A stretch of 64,000 bases of DNA, taken from the NCBI RefSeq assembly GCF_014874065.1, contig NZ_JADBEE010000001.1, positions 1,550,001 to 1,614,000 on the forward strand. Reading direction: 5' to 3'. Positions 52,045-62,192 of the stretch are shown here, piece by piece. Source of the stretch: Nesterenkonia halotolerans. GTDB lineage: Bacteria; Actinomycetota; Actinomycetes; Actinomycetales; Micrococcaceae. The translations under genes were made by a program, and so were the position numbers. Under the pieces are notes generated by a model. It was given only the letters and a program-made list of their open reading frames with translations. It made no database searches and had not been told where the DNA came from. The stretch's first letter is position 1; each line of letters starts with the position of its first letter.

Positions 52045-55000
52045 CTACTCTGTGGAACTCATCCGATGACGCATGACGAGCGCTGTGCCCCCTGCGAGCA
52101 GCAGCAACACGCTGAGTCCGCTGAGGAGCCAGATACCTGCAGCTCCGGTACGAGCCAGGAACCCGTCATCGTCATCTGCCTCTGGAGACTCACCTGCGGT
52201 GGCGACTCCGTCGGTGACGGTGAGCACGGCGCTGTCGGCGATGTCACCATCCGAATCGTCGGCAGCGGTGACCGTGAACTCACCTGGATCAGTCCCCTCC
52301 GGCACCGTCCACGTCGCGACGAACTGACCGTTGTCATCGACCTCGACACCATCGATAGTGTCGACGACATTGCCGTCGGCATCTGTGACAGTGACCGTCA
52401 CGGTCGAGCCGGGGACGAACCCACCACCGGAGATCTCTACCTCCGCACCGGGCTCCACTGAGTCCGGCTGCACGGCCACCGAGGGATCGGTGGTCCCGTC
52501 ACCGTCACCATCAGCCGAGGCGTCAGAATCACCAGTGACGTCGGCGGCTGCCGCGGTTGATGCGTCAGCGTTGGCAGCAGCCTGGGCCGCCGCAGCCGCA
52601 TCAGGATCACCCGCAGCCGTCGCATCAGCAGCAGCCTCGGAATCAGCATCCGCAGTCGCCGCCGCCTGAGCAGCAGCCTCCGACGCCGAATCAGCATCCG
52701 CCGAAGCAGCGCTGGAGGCGTCCTCATCCGAAGCCGACTCAGCAGCAGCCTGCGCCGCCGGGTCCGCATCAGCATCGGCAGCAGCCGAAGCATCCGCAGA
52801 GGCCGTGGTCTCAGCATCCGCATCCGCCGCGACCTGCGCAGCAGCCTGCGCCGCCGGATCAGCATCGGCGTCCGCATCAGCCGAAGCAGAAGCCGACGCC
52901 GAAGCATCAACATTCGCACCCGGATCAGCAGCACCATCAGCAGCAGCCGCCGCCGAAGCTTCCGAAGATGCGTCAGCGTTGGCAGCAGCCTGGGCCGCCG
53001 CAGCCGCATCAGGATCACCCGCAGCCGTCGCATCAGCAGCAGCCTCGGAATCAGCATCCGCAGTCGCCGCCGCCTGAGCAGCAGCCTCCGACGCCGAATC
53101 AGCATCCGCCGAAGCAGCGCTGGAGGCGTCCTCATCCGAAGCCGACTCAGCAGCAGCCTGCGCCGCCGGGTCCGCATCAGCATCGGCAGCAGCCGAAGCA
53201 TCCGCAGAGGCCGTGGTCTCAGCATCCGCATCCGCCGCGACCTGCGCAGCAGCCTGCGCCGCCGGATCAGCATCGGCGTCCGCATCAGCCGAAGCAGAAG
53301 CCGACGCCGAAGCATCAACATTCGCACCCGGATCAGCAGCACCATCAGCAGCAGCCGCCGCCGAAGCTTCCGAAGATGCGTCAGCGTTGGCAGCAGCCTG
53401 GGCCGCCGCAGCCGCATCAGGATCACCCGCAGCCGTCGCATCAGCAGCAGCCTCGGAATCAGCATCCGCAGTCGCCGCCGCCTGAGCAGCAGCCTCCGAC
53501 GCCGAATCAGCATCCGCCGAAGCAGCGCTGGAGGCGTCCTCATCCGAAGCCGACTCAGCAGCAGCCTGCGCCGCCGGGTCCGCATCAGCATCGGCAGCAG
53601 CCGAAGCATCCGCAGAGGCCGTGGTCTCAGCATCCGCATCCGCCGCGACCTGCGCAGCAGCCTGCGCCGCCGGATCAGCATTGGCGTCCGCATCAGCCGA
53701 AGCAGAAGCCGACGCCGAAGCATCAACATTCGCACCCGGATCAGCAGCTGCGTCGGCACCCGCATCCGGGCCACCGTCCGCCGCAACGTTGATAGTGGCT
53801 TCGGCCGGGGTCTCAGAGACCTCGCCCACAGCAGTCACGTCCACGTCACCAGTCGGGTAATCCCCCGGGATCGGAAGATCCACAGTGAACCCACCCTCAG
53901 CGTCCGTGGTGACCGTCTCCGTGATCGGATCATCACCCTCAGCCGCACCAGGGATGCTCACCGTCACCGACTCTTCAGCAGCGAAGCCCTCACCAACAAC
54001 CCTGGTAGAACCACCCTGCACCGCGTCCGTCGCCCCAATCGAGGTCACGAACTCGTCGCCGTCATCATCAGCAGCGGTGACGTTGAACGTGGCCTCGGCC
54101 GGGGTCTCAGAGACCTCGCCCACAGCAGTCACGTCCACCTCACCGGTCGGGTAATCCCCCGGGATCGGAAGATCCACAGTGAACTCACCCTCAGCGTCCG
54201 TGGTGACCGTCTCCGTGATCGGATCATCACCCTCAGCCGCACCGGGGATGCTCACCGTGACCGACTCTTCAGCAGCGAAGCCCTCACCAACGACCGTGGT
54301 GGAACCACCCTGCACCGCGTCCGTCGCCCCAATCGAGGTCACGAACTCGTCGCCGTCATCGTCAGCAGCGGTGACGTTGAACGTGGCCTCGGCCGGGGTC
54401 TCAGAGACCTCGCCCACAGCAGTCACGTCCACCTCACCGGTCGGGTAATCCCCCGGGATCGGAAGATCCACAGTGAACTCACCCTCAGCGTCCGTGGTGA
54501 CCGTCTCCGTGATCGGATCATCACCCTCAGCCGCACCGGGGATGCTCACCGTGACCGACTCTTCAGCAGCGAAGCCCTCACCAACGACCGTGGTGGAACC
54601 ACCCTGCACCGCGTCCGTCGCCCCAATCGAGGTCACAAACACGTCACCGAGGGCTTGGGAGTACGCGGTCGAGGAGGCCAACCGGATCCCAGCCAGTCCT
54701 GTACCAGGAAGCACCTGAACTTCTACTGCTCGGACGGTATCGGATCCTTCTCCAAGGTCTCCCACGTCAGGTTGTACGTTGACGGTCACAGAAACAACGT
54801 TTTCGATGCCCTGCAGGACGGGAGTCAGTCCACTCAGCACCGGTTGGACGATGCCGTCGACTTGATTCCCAACCTCGTCTGTGGCTTCCAGCGCGGTGGA
54901 GACCGAGTCTCCGGCTGCGCCGACCACCGCGCCGAGTACCGGGTTGAGTAGGCCGGTCACCAGCTCCCCGATGCTACCCACTCCCAGTGCGTTCAGGATT

Positions 55001-56256
55001 GTTCCGATCGAGCCACCGAATGTAGGCGGAGCAATAGCCACCGTTGGCTGACCTGCATCCGTCGCGAACTGAAGCAACGTCCCTGAAACCGTCGCGCCCG
55101 TCGTCGTACTCGCGACGGAGCCCACCACCGGCAATTCGACATCTAGCTCCAGATCGAGCTCGACAGTCAAGATCGAGTTTTCGAGCGATTCGGTGAGCGC
55201 CGTTTCAAGCTGTCCCTGCACGTTAGTCAGCAGGGATGTCACCTCCGTGACGATCTCTCCGACCTGGCCGCTGGACAGGACAGGTGTGTTCGGGTCCAGA
55301 CCATTGAGTGAACCGCCATTGATAGCCGCGAGGTCCACGTAGATCTGGCCTTCACCAAGGTCGATGACGACAGATCCATTATCGCTAGTGAGCTGTTGAG
55401 TCAGAACGCCTTCCGCGACGGCTTGTAGATCTGTGGTCACACTGATTTCAGTGCCCTCTACTCCAACATCAAGAAGTCCGCTAACGGGCTGGGTGATTTC
55501 TCCGATTCCATTGATGGCGCTCTGCAGCGTGCCGTCCGACCCAGCCAAGTTGTTCACAGTCGTATCGAGCTCGGCCACGACGCCGCTGTCTCCAGTCGCA
55601 GCGCTGACGAGTCCGTCCAACGCGGGCGCATCAATGCTCAGACGTGACCCTGCCAACGTGTAGCCAAGGTCGGTCCCTCCCTCGTTCGACGTCGCGGTCG
55701 TGGCGAGCGCTCCGAGTTGCAGGGAGAGATCGTCTACCAATCCTTCAGTACCCAGTCCCAGGCTCGACAAGGCCGACGTCAAGTCCACGGAGGCATACCC
55801 GAAGGTGTTTCCGGGGTTCACGCTTACCGACCCGTCGCTGCCTACGGCTCCTGACGTCGCGTACGACTCGGTCGGTGCAGACGACTGAGAGTATGAGTTC
55901 AACAGCCCAGCTTCAACGGCGCCACTGAGACCCAACGGCACCGAGATGCCGCCGAGGTTCAGATTGACTAGCTGCTCGAGGGCAGCGGCATCGATATCTG
56001 CGGAGTCGGGCCCCTCGTTGCCAGGAAAGAACGTCTCGGCTGAAAATGCATCCGCAACGTCTAGCCCAAGCGTGTCCGCGTTTACCAACTCTGCAAGACC
56101 GCCACTTCGATGCTCCACCGCAGATGCCGGAGCCGCCCCAGCGATGGTCAGCCCGGAGGCCAGCACGAAGCTGGATGCGAAGGCGGTCCAGCGTCTCCAA
56201 CGAGGATGCTGCCCTGGAGGCCTCGGCCTCGACTCTTTTGTTACTGATTCCCTCAT
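52045..56256 (-). CDS. Large repeat-built LAxTG-anchored surface protein (choice-of-anchor G type)
   Basis: A 1403-residue exported protein. Residues 1-46 are a signal peptide (basic start, LASGLTIAGAAPASA). Residues 50-520 are an N-domain typical of choice-of-anchor G proteins. Residues about 535-825 are three copies of a 98-residue Ig-like unit (TSIGATDAVQGGSTTVVGEG start). Residues about 837-1232 are three copies of a 136-residue Ala/Asp/Ser-rich unit. A last Ig-like domain leads to LARTG (1367-1371), a helix and a basic tail, a class E-type sortase signal. The ATG at 56256 has GAGGGGA 8 nt upstream. It is likely a wall-attached stalk or adhesin. Confidence 0.88.
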   Translation of the reverse strand: MRESVTKESRPRPPGQHPRWRRWTAFASSFVLASGLTIAGAAPASAVEHRSGGLAELVNADTLGLDVADAFSAETFFPGNEGPDSADIDAAALEQLVNLNLGGISVPLGLSGAVEAGLLNSYSQSSAPTESYATSGAVGSDGSVSVNPGNTFGYASVDLTSALSSLGLGTEGLVDDLSLQLGALATTATSNEGGTDLGYTLAGSRLSIDAPALDGLVSAATGDSGVVAELDTTVNNLAGSDGTLQSAINGIGEITQPVSGLLDVGVEGTEISVTTDLQAVAEGVLTQQLTSDNGSVVIDLGEGQIYVDLAAINGGSLNGLDPNTPVLSSGQVGEIVTEVTSLLTNVQGQLETALTESLENSILTVELDLELDVELPVVGSVASTTTGATVSGTLLQFATDAGQPTVAIAPPTFGGSIGTILNALGVGSIGELVTGLLNPVLGAVVGAAGDSVSTALEATDEVGNQVDGIVQPVLSGLTPVLQGIENVVSVTVNVQPDVGDLGEGSDTVRAVEVQVLPGTGLAGIRLASSTAYSQALGDVFVTSIGATDAVQGGSTTVVGEGFAAEESVTVSIPGAAEGDDPITETVTTDAEGEFTVDLPIPGDYPTGEVDVTAVGEVSETPAEATFNVTAADDDGDEFVTSIGATDAVQGGSTTVVGEGFAAEESVTVSIPGAAEGDDPITETVTTDAEGEFTVDLPIPGDYPTGEVDVTAVGEVSETPAEATFNVTAADDDGDEFVTSIGATDAVQGGSTRVVGEGFAAEESVTVSIPGAAEGDDPITETVTTDAEGGFTVDLPIPGDYPTGDVDVTAVGEVSETPAEATINVAADGGPDAGADAAADPGANVDASASASASADADANADPAAQAAAQVAADADAETTASADASAAADADADPAAQAAAESASDEDASSAASADADSASEAAAQAAATADADSEAAADATAAGDPDAAAAAQAAANADASSEASAAAAADGAADPGANVDASASASASADADADADPAAQAAAQVAADADAETTASADASAAADADADPAAQAAAESASDEDASSAASADADSASEAAAQAAATADADSEAAADATAAGDPDAAAAAQAAANADASSEASAAAAADGAADPGANVDASASASASADADADADPAAQAAAQVAADADAETTASADASAAADADADPAAQAAAESASDEDASSAASADADSASEAAAQAAATADADSEAAADATAAGDPDAAAAAQAAANADASTAAAADVTGDSDASADGDGDGTTDPSVAVQPDSVEPGAEVEISGGGFVPGSTVTVTVTDADGNVVDTIDGVEVDDNGQFVATWTVPEGTDPGEFTVTAADDSDGDIADSAVLTVTDGVATAGESPEADDDDGFLARTGAAGIWLLSGLSVLLLLAGGTALVMRHRMSSTE
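52561..53748. repeat. 408-bp near-identical tandem repeats (2.9 copies)
   Basis: The same 408-bp unit begins at 52561, 52969 and 53377 and is almost identical between copies; the third is cut at about 53748. Each encodes 136 residues of Ala/Asp/Ser/Glu. The identity suggests recent duplication or gene conversion, and copy number may vary between strains. Confidence 0.92.
53787..54645. repeat. 294-bp near-identical tandem repeats (3 copies)
   Basis: Unit starts near 53787, 54081 and 54375. Each encodes 98 residues with one Ig-like fold. Only scattered substitutions separate the copies; the copy nearest the Ala/Asp repeats is the most divergent. Confidence 0.9.
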
Positions 56257-56626
56257 TACGGGGTCCCCTCATAGGTAGGTTCTCCCGCCCCGTATGCACG
56301 CCCCCTGCGTGCCGCACGTGACCTGTTGCGCCACTTGCCGTCCATGGACGGAGCGAGTGAATGCGGTCTACATATATCCGTTTTGTTCAACAACGTGACT
56401 TGAGCCACGATCGGACATAACAATGCAACCGCAGACTTTCAGGTCACGTCAAGGTCACGAACAGGGCGATTTTGATTGAACGAATCGGTCACAGCGAGAG
56501 TACGCGCGAAGCATTTTGATGCTTACAGCCAGGGCCTAGTCTTCGAAAAACTTTTGGAAGGGCAAAAACACCTGTTGATCATTTTCTTCGCCCGTGCTTT
56601 GGAGTGGCTCGAAGCAGACACAAAAA
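56257..56626. other. Upstream region of surface protein gene with repeated AGGTCACG motif
   Basis: About 370 bp with no gene. It is A/T-rich near 56370-56400 (minus strand GATATATG, probable -10 area). The 8-mer AGGTCACG occurs at 56441-56448 and 56452-56459 on plus (11-bp spacing), at 56317-56324 on minus, and once with a mismatch at 56394-56401. This may be a binding site for a regulator of the large surface protein. Confidence 0.45.
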
Positions 56627-56663
56627 AGCCGGGCGTGCGGATCGTTGATCCGTACGCCCGGCT
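56627..56663 (-). terminator. Rho-independent terminator of purA
   Basis: Minus strand: stem AGCCGGGCGT.CGGATC / GATCCG.ACGCCCGGCT with one mismatch, loop of 3 nt, then six T. It is 27 nt past the purA stop and is the clearest terminator in the window. Confidence 0.9.
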
Positions 56664-56689
56664 CGTCGCGCGGTGCTAGGCCGCCTGCA

Positions 56690-57979
56690 TCAGTCCTCGA
56701 TCAGATCGTGGATAGCGATCACCTGGTCGCGCCCGGGGCCCACGCCGACGCCGGAGATGCGGCAGCCGCTGAGCTTCTCCAGGGCCAGCACGTAGTTCCG
56801 TGCATTGACCGGCAGGTCGTCCAGGGTGCGTGCACCGGAGATGTCCTCGGTCCAACCTGGGTAGTTCTCGAAGACCGGCTTCGCGTGGTGGAACTCGGTC
56901 TGCGTCATCGGCATCTCGTCGTGGCGCACGCCGTCGATCTCGTAGGCCACGCACACGGGAATCTGCTCGATTCCGGTGAGCACGTCGAGCTTGGTCAGGA
57001 AGAAGTCGGTGAAGCCGTTGATGCGGGAGGCATAGCGGGCCATCACGGCGTCGTACCAGCCGCAGCGGCGTGGCCGGCCGGTGTTGACCCCGAACTCCCC
57101 GCCGGTCTTCTGCAGGTATTCACCCCACTCATCGAAGAGTTCGGTCGGGAACGGCCCCGCACCCACGCGGGTGGTGTAGGCCTTCACGATGCCGATGGAG
57201 CGCTTGATGCGTGTAGGCCCAATGCCGGAGCCGACCGACGCCCCGCCCGCGGTGGGGTTCGACGAGGTCACGAACGGGTAGGTGCCGTGGTCGACGTCGA
57301 GGTAGGTCGCCTGGCCGCCCTCCATCAGCACCACGTCCCCACGGTCCAGCGCGTCATTGAGCAGGATCGTGGTGTCCACGACCATGGGCCGCAGCCGTTC
57401 GGCGAAGTCCAGGAAGTACTCGGCGATCTCGTCCACGGCGATCGCACGACGGTTGTAGAGCTTGACCAGCAGCTCGTTCTTCTGGCGCAGTGCGCCTTCA
57501 ATCTTCTGGCGCAGAATCGACTCATCGAAGATGTCCTGCACGCGGATGCCCAGACGGGCCACCTTGTCCATGTAGGTCGGGCCGATGCCCCGCCCGGTGG
57601 TGCCGATGGCGCGCTTGCCGAGGAAGCGTTCGGCCACTTTGTCCATCGTCTGGTGATACGGAGCCACCAGGTGGGCGTTGGCCGAGATCTTCAGCCTGGA
57701 GGTGTCCGCGCCTCGAGCTTCGAGTCCGTCGATCTCATGGAACAGTGCCTCGAGGTTGACCACGACCCCGTTGCCGATGACCGGCACGGCGTTCGGGGAG
57801 AGGATGCCAGCAGGAAGGAGCTTGAGCTCGAACTTCTCGCCGCCGACGACCACGGTGTGGCCGGCGTTGTTGCCACCGTTGGGCTTCACCACATAGTCGA
57901 CTCGTGAACCGAGCAGGTCTGTAGCCTTGCCCTTACCTTCGTCGCCCCACTGGGCTCCGACGATCACAATGGCTGGCAT
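56690..57979 (-). CDS. purA: Adenylosuccinate synthetase
   Basis: A 429-residue enzyme joining IMP and aspartate with GTP on the way to AMP. Motifs: [16 protein letters not shown] (P-loop, with Asp of the active site), NAGHTVV (catalytic His), [39 protein letters not shown] and [11 protein letters not shown]. Length is that of the family. AAAGGA lies 5 nt before the ATG at 57979. A classical terminator follows. tdk lies 109 nt upstream on the same strand. Confidence 0.96.
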   Translation of the reverse strand: MPAIVIVGAQWGDEGKGKATDLLGSRVDYVVKPNGGNNAGHTVVVGGEKFELKLLPAGILSPNAVPVIGNGVVVNLEALFHEIDGLEARGADTSRLKISANAHLVAPYHQTMDKVAERFLGKRAIGTTGRGIGPTYMDKVARLGIRVQDIFDESILRQKIEGALRQKNELLVKLYNRRAIAVDEIAEYFLDFAERLRPMVVDTTILLNDALDRGDVVLMEGGQATYLDVDHGTYPFVTSSNPTAGGASVGSGIGPTRIKRSIGIVKAYTTRVGAGPFPTELFDEWGEYLQKTGGEFGVNTGRPRRCGWYDAVMARYASRINGFTDFFLTKLDVLTGIEQIPVCVAYEIDGVRHDEMPMTQTEFHHAKPVFENYPGWTEDISGARTLDDLPVNARNYVLALEKLSGCRISGVGVGPGRDQVIAIHDLIED

Positions 57980-58088
57980 GGCAGTCCTTTCCCGGGCTGA
58001 GCTGGTCTGGGAGCTCGCGCGACGGCGAAGGCATCCCGGGAGATTCTATCAACGCGGTTCAACCCGGACCCTGCGGGCCGTCATCTGA

Positions 58089-58739
58089 CTAGCCGAGCCG
58101 TCCGCCCGAAGCTTCCAGATAACAGCCGGCACAGAGGGACTCGTACCAGATGTCGGTCCCGTCGATCGCTACCTGATCTCCGTCGAAGATGATGGCCTCA
58201 CCGGCACGGCGGGTGTTGAACACCGCCTTGCGGCCGCAGCGGCAGATGGTCTTGAGCTCCTCCAGCGCATGCGCGAGGTCCATAAGCCGCGCGGAGCCGG
58301 GGAACGCCGTGGTGCGAAAGTCCGTGCGGATTCCATAGGCGAGCACCGGGACGTCGTCGAGGACCGCGATGCGCAGCAGGTCCTCGACCTGCTCGGGCGC
58401 GAGGAACTGGGCCTCATCGACCAGCAGGCAGGCCACGGGCTTGATCTGCCGGTTCAGTGCGCCCGATTCGGCTTCCATGTCATCCAGCAGGGTCCCAGGC
58501 GTGGTGCCGTGCGCATGCTGCGCGACGAGTTCGCGCAGGGGCGCCCCCGGGGGGATAAGAAAATCCACATTGCGGGTCACCCCGAGGCGGGAGACGATCT
58601 CATCCTCACCCTTGGTGTCCACCTGAGGCTTGGCCAGAAGCACGCGCTGGCCGCGCTCCTCGTAGTTGAACGCGGCCTGCAGCAGGCCGGTGGACTTCCC
58701 CGAGTTCATGGCGCCGTAGCGGAAATAGAGCTTAGCCAT
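58089..58739 (-). CDS. tdk: Thymidine kinase
   Basis: A 216-residue type II thymidine kinase. P-loop YGAMNSGKST, VDEAQFL as Walker B, the lasso region AYGIRTDFRTTAFPGS and a zinc site formed by CRCGRK and CAGCYLE. The salvage of thymidine fits the nucleotide-metabolism neighbours. GGAGGG lies about 10 nt before the ATG at 58739. Confidence 0.94.
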   Translation of the reverse strand: MAKLYFRYGAMNSGKSTGLLQAAFNYEERGQRVLLAKPQVDTKGEDEIVSRLGVTRNVDFLIPPGAPLRELVAQHAHGTTPGTLLDDMEAESGALNRQIKPVACLLVDEAQFLAPEQVEDLLRIAVLDDVPVLAYGIRTDFRTTAFPGSARLMDLAHALEELKTICRCGRKAVFNTRRAGEAIIFDGDQVAIDGTDIWYESLCAGCYLEASGGRLG

Positions 58740-58826
58740 GGTGAGACCACCCTCCCAGCGTGCGTGTCAGTGAAGGTCTGCGCAGACCGCCGAACGCGGT
58801 CGCAGGTCTGCGCGGGCAGTCTGGAT

Positions 58827-59249
58827 TCAGCGCAGGCGGGCGATCGCTTCAGGGGCCGAAGGATCGCAGTCCCGCAAGAGCTGAGAGATCCGCTCCACCT
58901 CGGCGGTCTCTCCGATCGCGGCCGCGGCCTGGCCCAGCGCTCCGAGCGCACGGAGGAAACCGCGGTTGGGCTCATGGCTCCATGGGACGGGGCCGGCACC
59001 GCGCCAGCCGGCACCACGCAGGGCGTCGAGGCCGCGGTGGTACCCCACACGGGCGTACGCGTAGCCCTCCACGGTGTAGCCCTGATCCAGCGCATCCTCG
59101 GCGAGCAGCGCCCAGACCTGTGAGGACTCCGGGTGCTTCGCCGCCAGGTCAACAGGCTCTTCACCGGCGACCAGCGATTCAGAGACTTCGGGTTCAGCCG
59201 GAAGCAGCGTGGGCTCCGGTTCCATCAAATTGTGACCGACGATGCTCAT
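58827..59249 (-). CDS. DUF3151 family protein
   Basis: A 140-residue helical protein with HPESSQVWALLAEDAL, YAYARVGYHRGLDALRGAGWRGAGPVPW and NRGFLRALGALGQAAAAIGE, which mark the DUF3151 family common to Actinobacteria. It looks TPR-like. Function unknown. TAGGAT lies 6 nt before the ATG at 59249. It is upstream of tdk on the same strand with 87 nt between. Confidence 0.82.
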   Translation of the reverse strand: MSIVGHNLMEPEPTLLPAEPEVSESLVAGEEPVDLAAKHPESSQVWALLAEDALDQGYTVEGYAYARVGYHRGLDALRGAGWRGAGPVPWSHEPNRGFLRALGALGQAAAAIGETAEVERISQLLRDCDPSAPEAIARLR

Positions 59250-59255
59250 GGAACC

Positions 59256-59261
59256 ATCCTA
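59256..59261 (-). promoter_or_regulatory. -10 element, leaderless-type, DUF3151 gene
   Basis: Minus-strand TAGGAT, 6 nt, then ATG 59249. No Shine-Dalgarno sequence. Confidence 0.5.
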
Positions 59262-59342
59262 CTGCCAAGCGTTCACCAGGGACCGCCGCTGATCTCGCTC
59301 GAAGGCCAGGCTGAGGAACCCTCCACCTTGGGCGACCCACAC

Positions 59343-60362
59343 CTACAGTCCGGCAGCCGCCCGGTTCTCCTTGGGAGCAGGATCATTCTGCACCCGGGGA
59401 CCATCCTCCGGGCCCGGACCTGGTGCGTCGTCGTCCTCCTGCGGCTCCCCGCCGTCACTGCGGGCGTCACCGCCATGGATGACCCGGTGCCGGATGAATG
59501 CTGAGATCTGATCGACGAGCATGGTCACCACGATGATGACCACCAGGACGATGCCGATGCGGTCCCATTCGCGGGCGCCGAACACTGTGGAGAGCAGGGA
59601 ACCGATGCCACCGGCTCCCAGGACACCGAGAATGGCCGAGGCGCGGATGTTGACCTCGAAGCGGTACAGCCAGATCGCGATGATCTCGGGCATGACCTGC
59701 GGCAGCACCGCCCAGCGGATCATCTGCATCTGGTTGCTGCCCGAGGCGCGGGAGGACTCCAAGGGACCTCCATCCACCGCCTCGATGGCCTCGGAGATGA
59801 GCTTGGAGAGGGTGCCGATGGAGCTGACGCCCAGCGCCATGGCGCCGGCGAGGGCGCCGCCGCCGCCGGAGCCGAAGCCGAAGAGCGGCAGCATGATCGC
59901 GATGGCGAAGATGATCTCCGGCACCGCGCGGATGACCGAGAGGACGAAGCGCACCACGATGTACACCGGCAGCGGGGACATGTTGCGGGCGGCCAGGAAG
60001 CCCATGGGCAGGGAGAACAGCGCGCCGACCATGGTGCCGACCCAGGCGATGGCCACGGATTCGAACATCGCGTCGAAGGACTGCGTCCAGTACCCGGCCA
60101 CCGTCTCATCCGGGAACTGGAAGACACCCGCAGCCATGAGCTGGCCGTACTGGATGATGCTGGCCGGAAGATTCAGCAGCGCACCGAAGTCCATGCCGGC
60201 GCCGTAAACGGCGGCGATGAAGATGATGCCCACAGCGAGCATGCCGAGGTTGTAGCGAAGCTTGGACGGGCGCACCGGACGGCGGTCCAGCGCGTCTTCA
60301 GCGAAGCGGGGTTCCGCCTGCGAGGTGCTCCCCGGGCCGGCGTTGAGGCGTGTATTGCTCAC
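59343..60362 (-). CDS. phnE: Phosphonate ABC transporter permease, second
   Basis: A 339-residue permease of the PhnE type with six helices. The EAA loop is VDGGPLESSRASGSNQMQMIRWAVLPQVMPEIIA in pieces, and FRSVPEIIFAIAIM-like sequence (here IRAVPEIIFAIAIM) is the PhnE mark. A 45-residue acidic tail follows the last helix. Its start overlaps the stop of the first phnE by 4 nt. It is last in the phnD-phnC-phnE-phnE operon. Confidence 0.88.
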   Translation of the reverse strand: MSNTRLNAGPGSTSQAEPRFAEDALDRRPVRPSKLRYNLGMLAVGIIFIAAVYGAGMDFGALLNLPASIIQYGQLMAAGVFQFPDETVAGYWTQSFDAMFESVAIAWVGTMVGALFSLPMGFLAARNMSPLPVYIVVRFVLSVIRAVPEIIFAIAIMLPLFGFGSGGGGALAGAMALGVSSIGTLSKLISEAIEAVDGGPLESSRASGSNQMQMIRWAVLPQVMPEIIAIWLYRFEVNIRASAILGVLGAGGIGSLLSTVFGAREWDRIGIVLVVIIVVTMLVDQISAFIRHRVIHGGDARSDGGEPQEDDDAPGPGPEDGPRVQNDPAPKENRAAAGL

Positions 60363-61390
60363 AGCAGCTTCCTCCGGATGTACATGGAGAACATGTCCAC
60401 CAGCAGGACCACCACGACCAGGGCGATCAGGATGGCGGCGACGTTCTCGAATTGGAAGCGGTTCAGCTGCAACATCATGGCCGAGCCGATGCCACCCACA
60501 CCGACGATGCCCAGGGCGGCAGAGGCGCGGATGTTCAGCTCAAAGACGTAGAGGCCGTAGGAGACGAAGCCGGGCAGCACCTGGGGAAGGATCGCGAGCC
60601 GGTTGCGCTGGGTCAGGTTCGCCCCCGAGGCATCGGCTGCTTCCACGGGACCCGGATTCACGGCGTCGATGGTCTCGCTCGTCAGCTTGGCCACGATCCC
60701 GATGTTGAACATCAGCAGCGCCAGGATGCCTGCCATGGGGCCGAGCCCGTGGGCGGTGCCGCCGATGAAGGCGACGAAGAGCAGCGCCCAGCCGACATCG
60801 GGGATGGAGCGGATGACCGAGTTCGCGGCCTTGATCGCCTGTGAGGTCCCCTTATTGGGGCTAGAGACGGGCGAGGCGTACATGGCCAGGACGAGTCCGA
60901 TGGCGCAGCCGATCAGCGTGGCCACCACCGCCATGGAGATCGTGATCAGCCACTGGTCCCGGACGGTCCAGATATAGCTCCAGTTGGGGTCCAGGAACGC
61001 CATGAGGCGAGGCTCCACGTTGGACCAGCGCTCGGGGATCTCGAGCAGCGTGAAGCCGACGGTGGCACCGGCCCAGTAGCTCATGATGATGAAGGCGAGC
61101 GTTCCGAAGGCCGCCATCGTGCCGATCCTGGCCTTGAAGCAGACCGCGAGCGCCACCAGCATCACAAGCAGACCGATGACCGGGTTCAACGGGGCCCATA
61201 GCGTCACGAAGCCCAGTGGGATGAGCAGGACATCTCCGGACTCCTGAATGGCCCAGAAGACGATGAAGGCGAGCAGCGCGAGCCCGGCAAGGCCCAGGTA
61301 GACCAGGCCGCTGGGCCGCGGGGGCTCCGGCCGAACCGTGGTCGAAGCCTGCGGGGCGGGGCGGCGCTCCGCGGTGGAAGTGGTGACCAC
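60359..61390 (-). CDS. phnE: Phosphonate ABC transporter permease, first
   Basis: A 343-residue PhnE-type permease, with extra N-terminal helices (GLVYLGLAGLALLAFIVFWAI) before the usual core. Core marks: IRSIPDVGWALLFVAFIGGTAHGLGPMAG and VNPGPVEAADASGANLTQRNRLAILPQVLPGF in pieces. It differs clearly from the second PhnE, so the pore is probably a heterodimer. The GTG at 61390 has AGGAG 6 nt upstream and lies 3 nt after the phnC stop. Confidence 0.88.
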   Translation of the reverse strand: MVTTSTAERRPAPQASTTVRPEPPRPSGLVYLGLAGLALLAFIVFWAIQESGDVLLIPLGFVTLWAPLNPVIGLLVMLVALAVCFKARIGTMAAFGTLAFIIMSYWAGATVGFTLLEIPERWSNVEPRLMAFLDPNWSYIWTVRDQWLITISMAVVATLIGCAIGLVLAMYASPVSSPNKGTSQAIKAANSVIRSIPDVGWALLFVAFIGGTAHGLGPMAGILALLMFNIGIVAKLTSETIDAVNPGPVEAADASGANLTQRNRLAILPQVLPGFVSYGLYVFELNIRASAALGIVGVGGIGSAMMLQLNRFQFENVAAILIALVVVVLLVDMFSMYIRRKLL

Positions 61391-61393
61391 GCG

Positions 61394-62173
<780 letters not shown>

Positions 62174-62192
62174 GGTCTGGTGTCCTAGCCGA

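Noticed and set aside
52557..53792. Long open frame on the plus strand (411 codons, Pro/Gln/His-rich) and a second minus-strand frame (449 codons, Arg/Leu-rich) across the 408-bp repeats
   Set aside because: Both are by-products of the repeats: a 408-bp unit (a multiple of 3) without stops in one frame is open in all copies. The real gene continues on both sides with a signal peptide and sorting signal.
52561..54645. Regular repeats that could suggest a CRISPR array
   Set aside because: Units are 408 and 294 bp, head to tail without unique spacers, and lie inside one protein-coding frame. No cas genes are near.
43139..56626. Genomic island carried by a prophage or integrative element
   Set aside because: No integrase, transposase, phage structural gene, tRNA or flanking direct repeat could be found.
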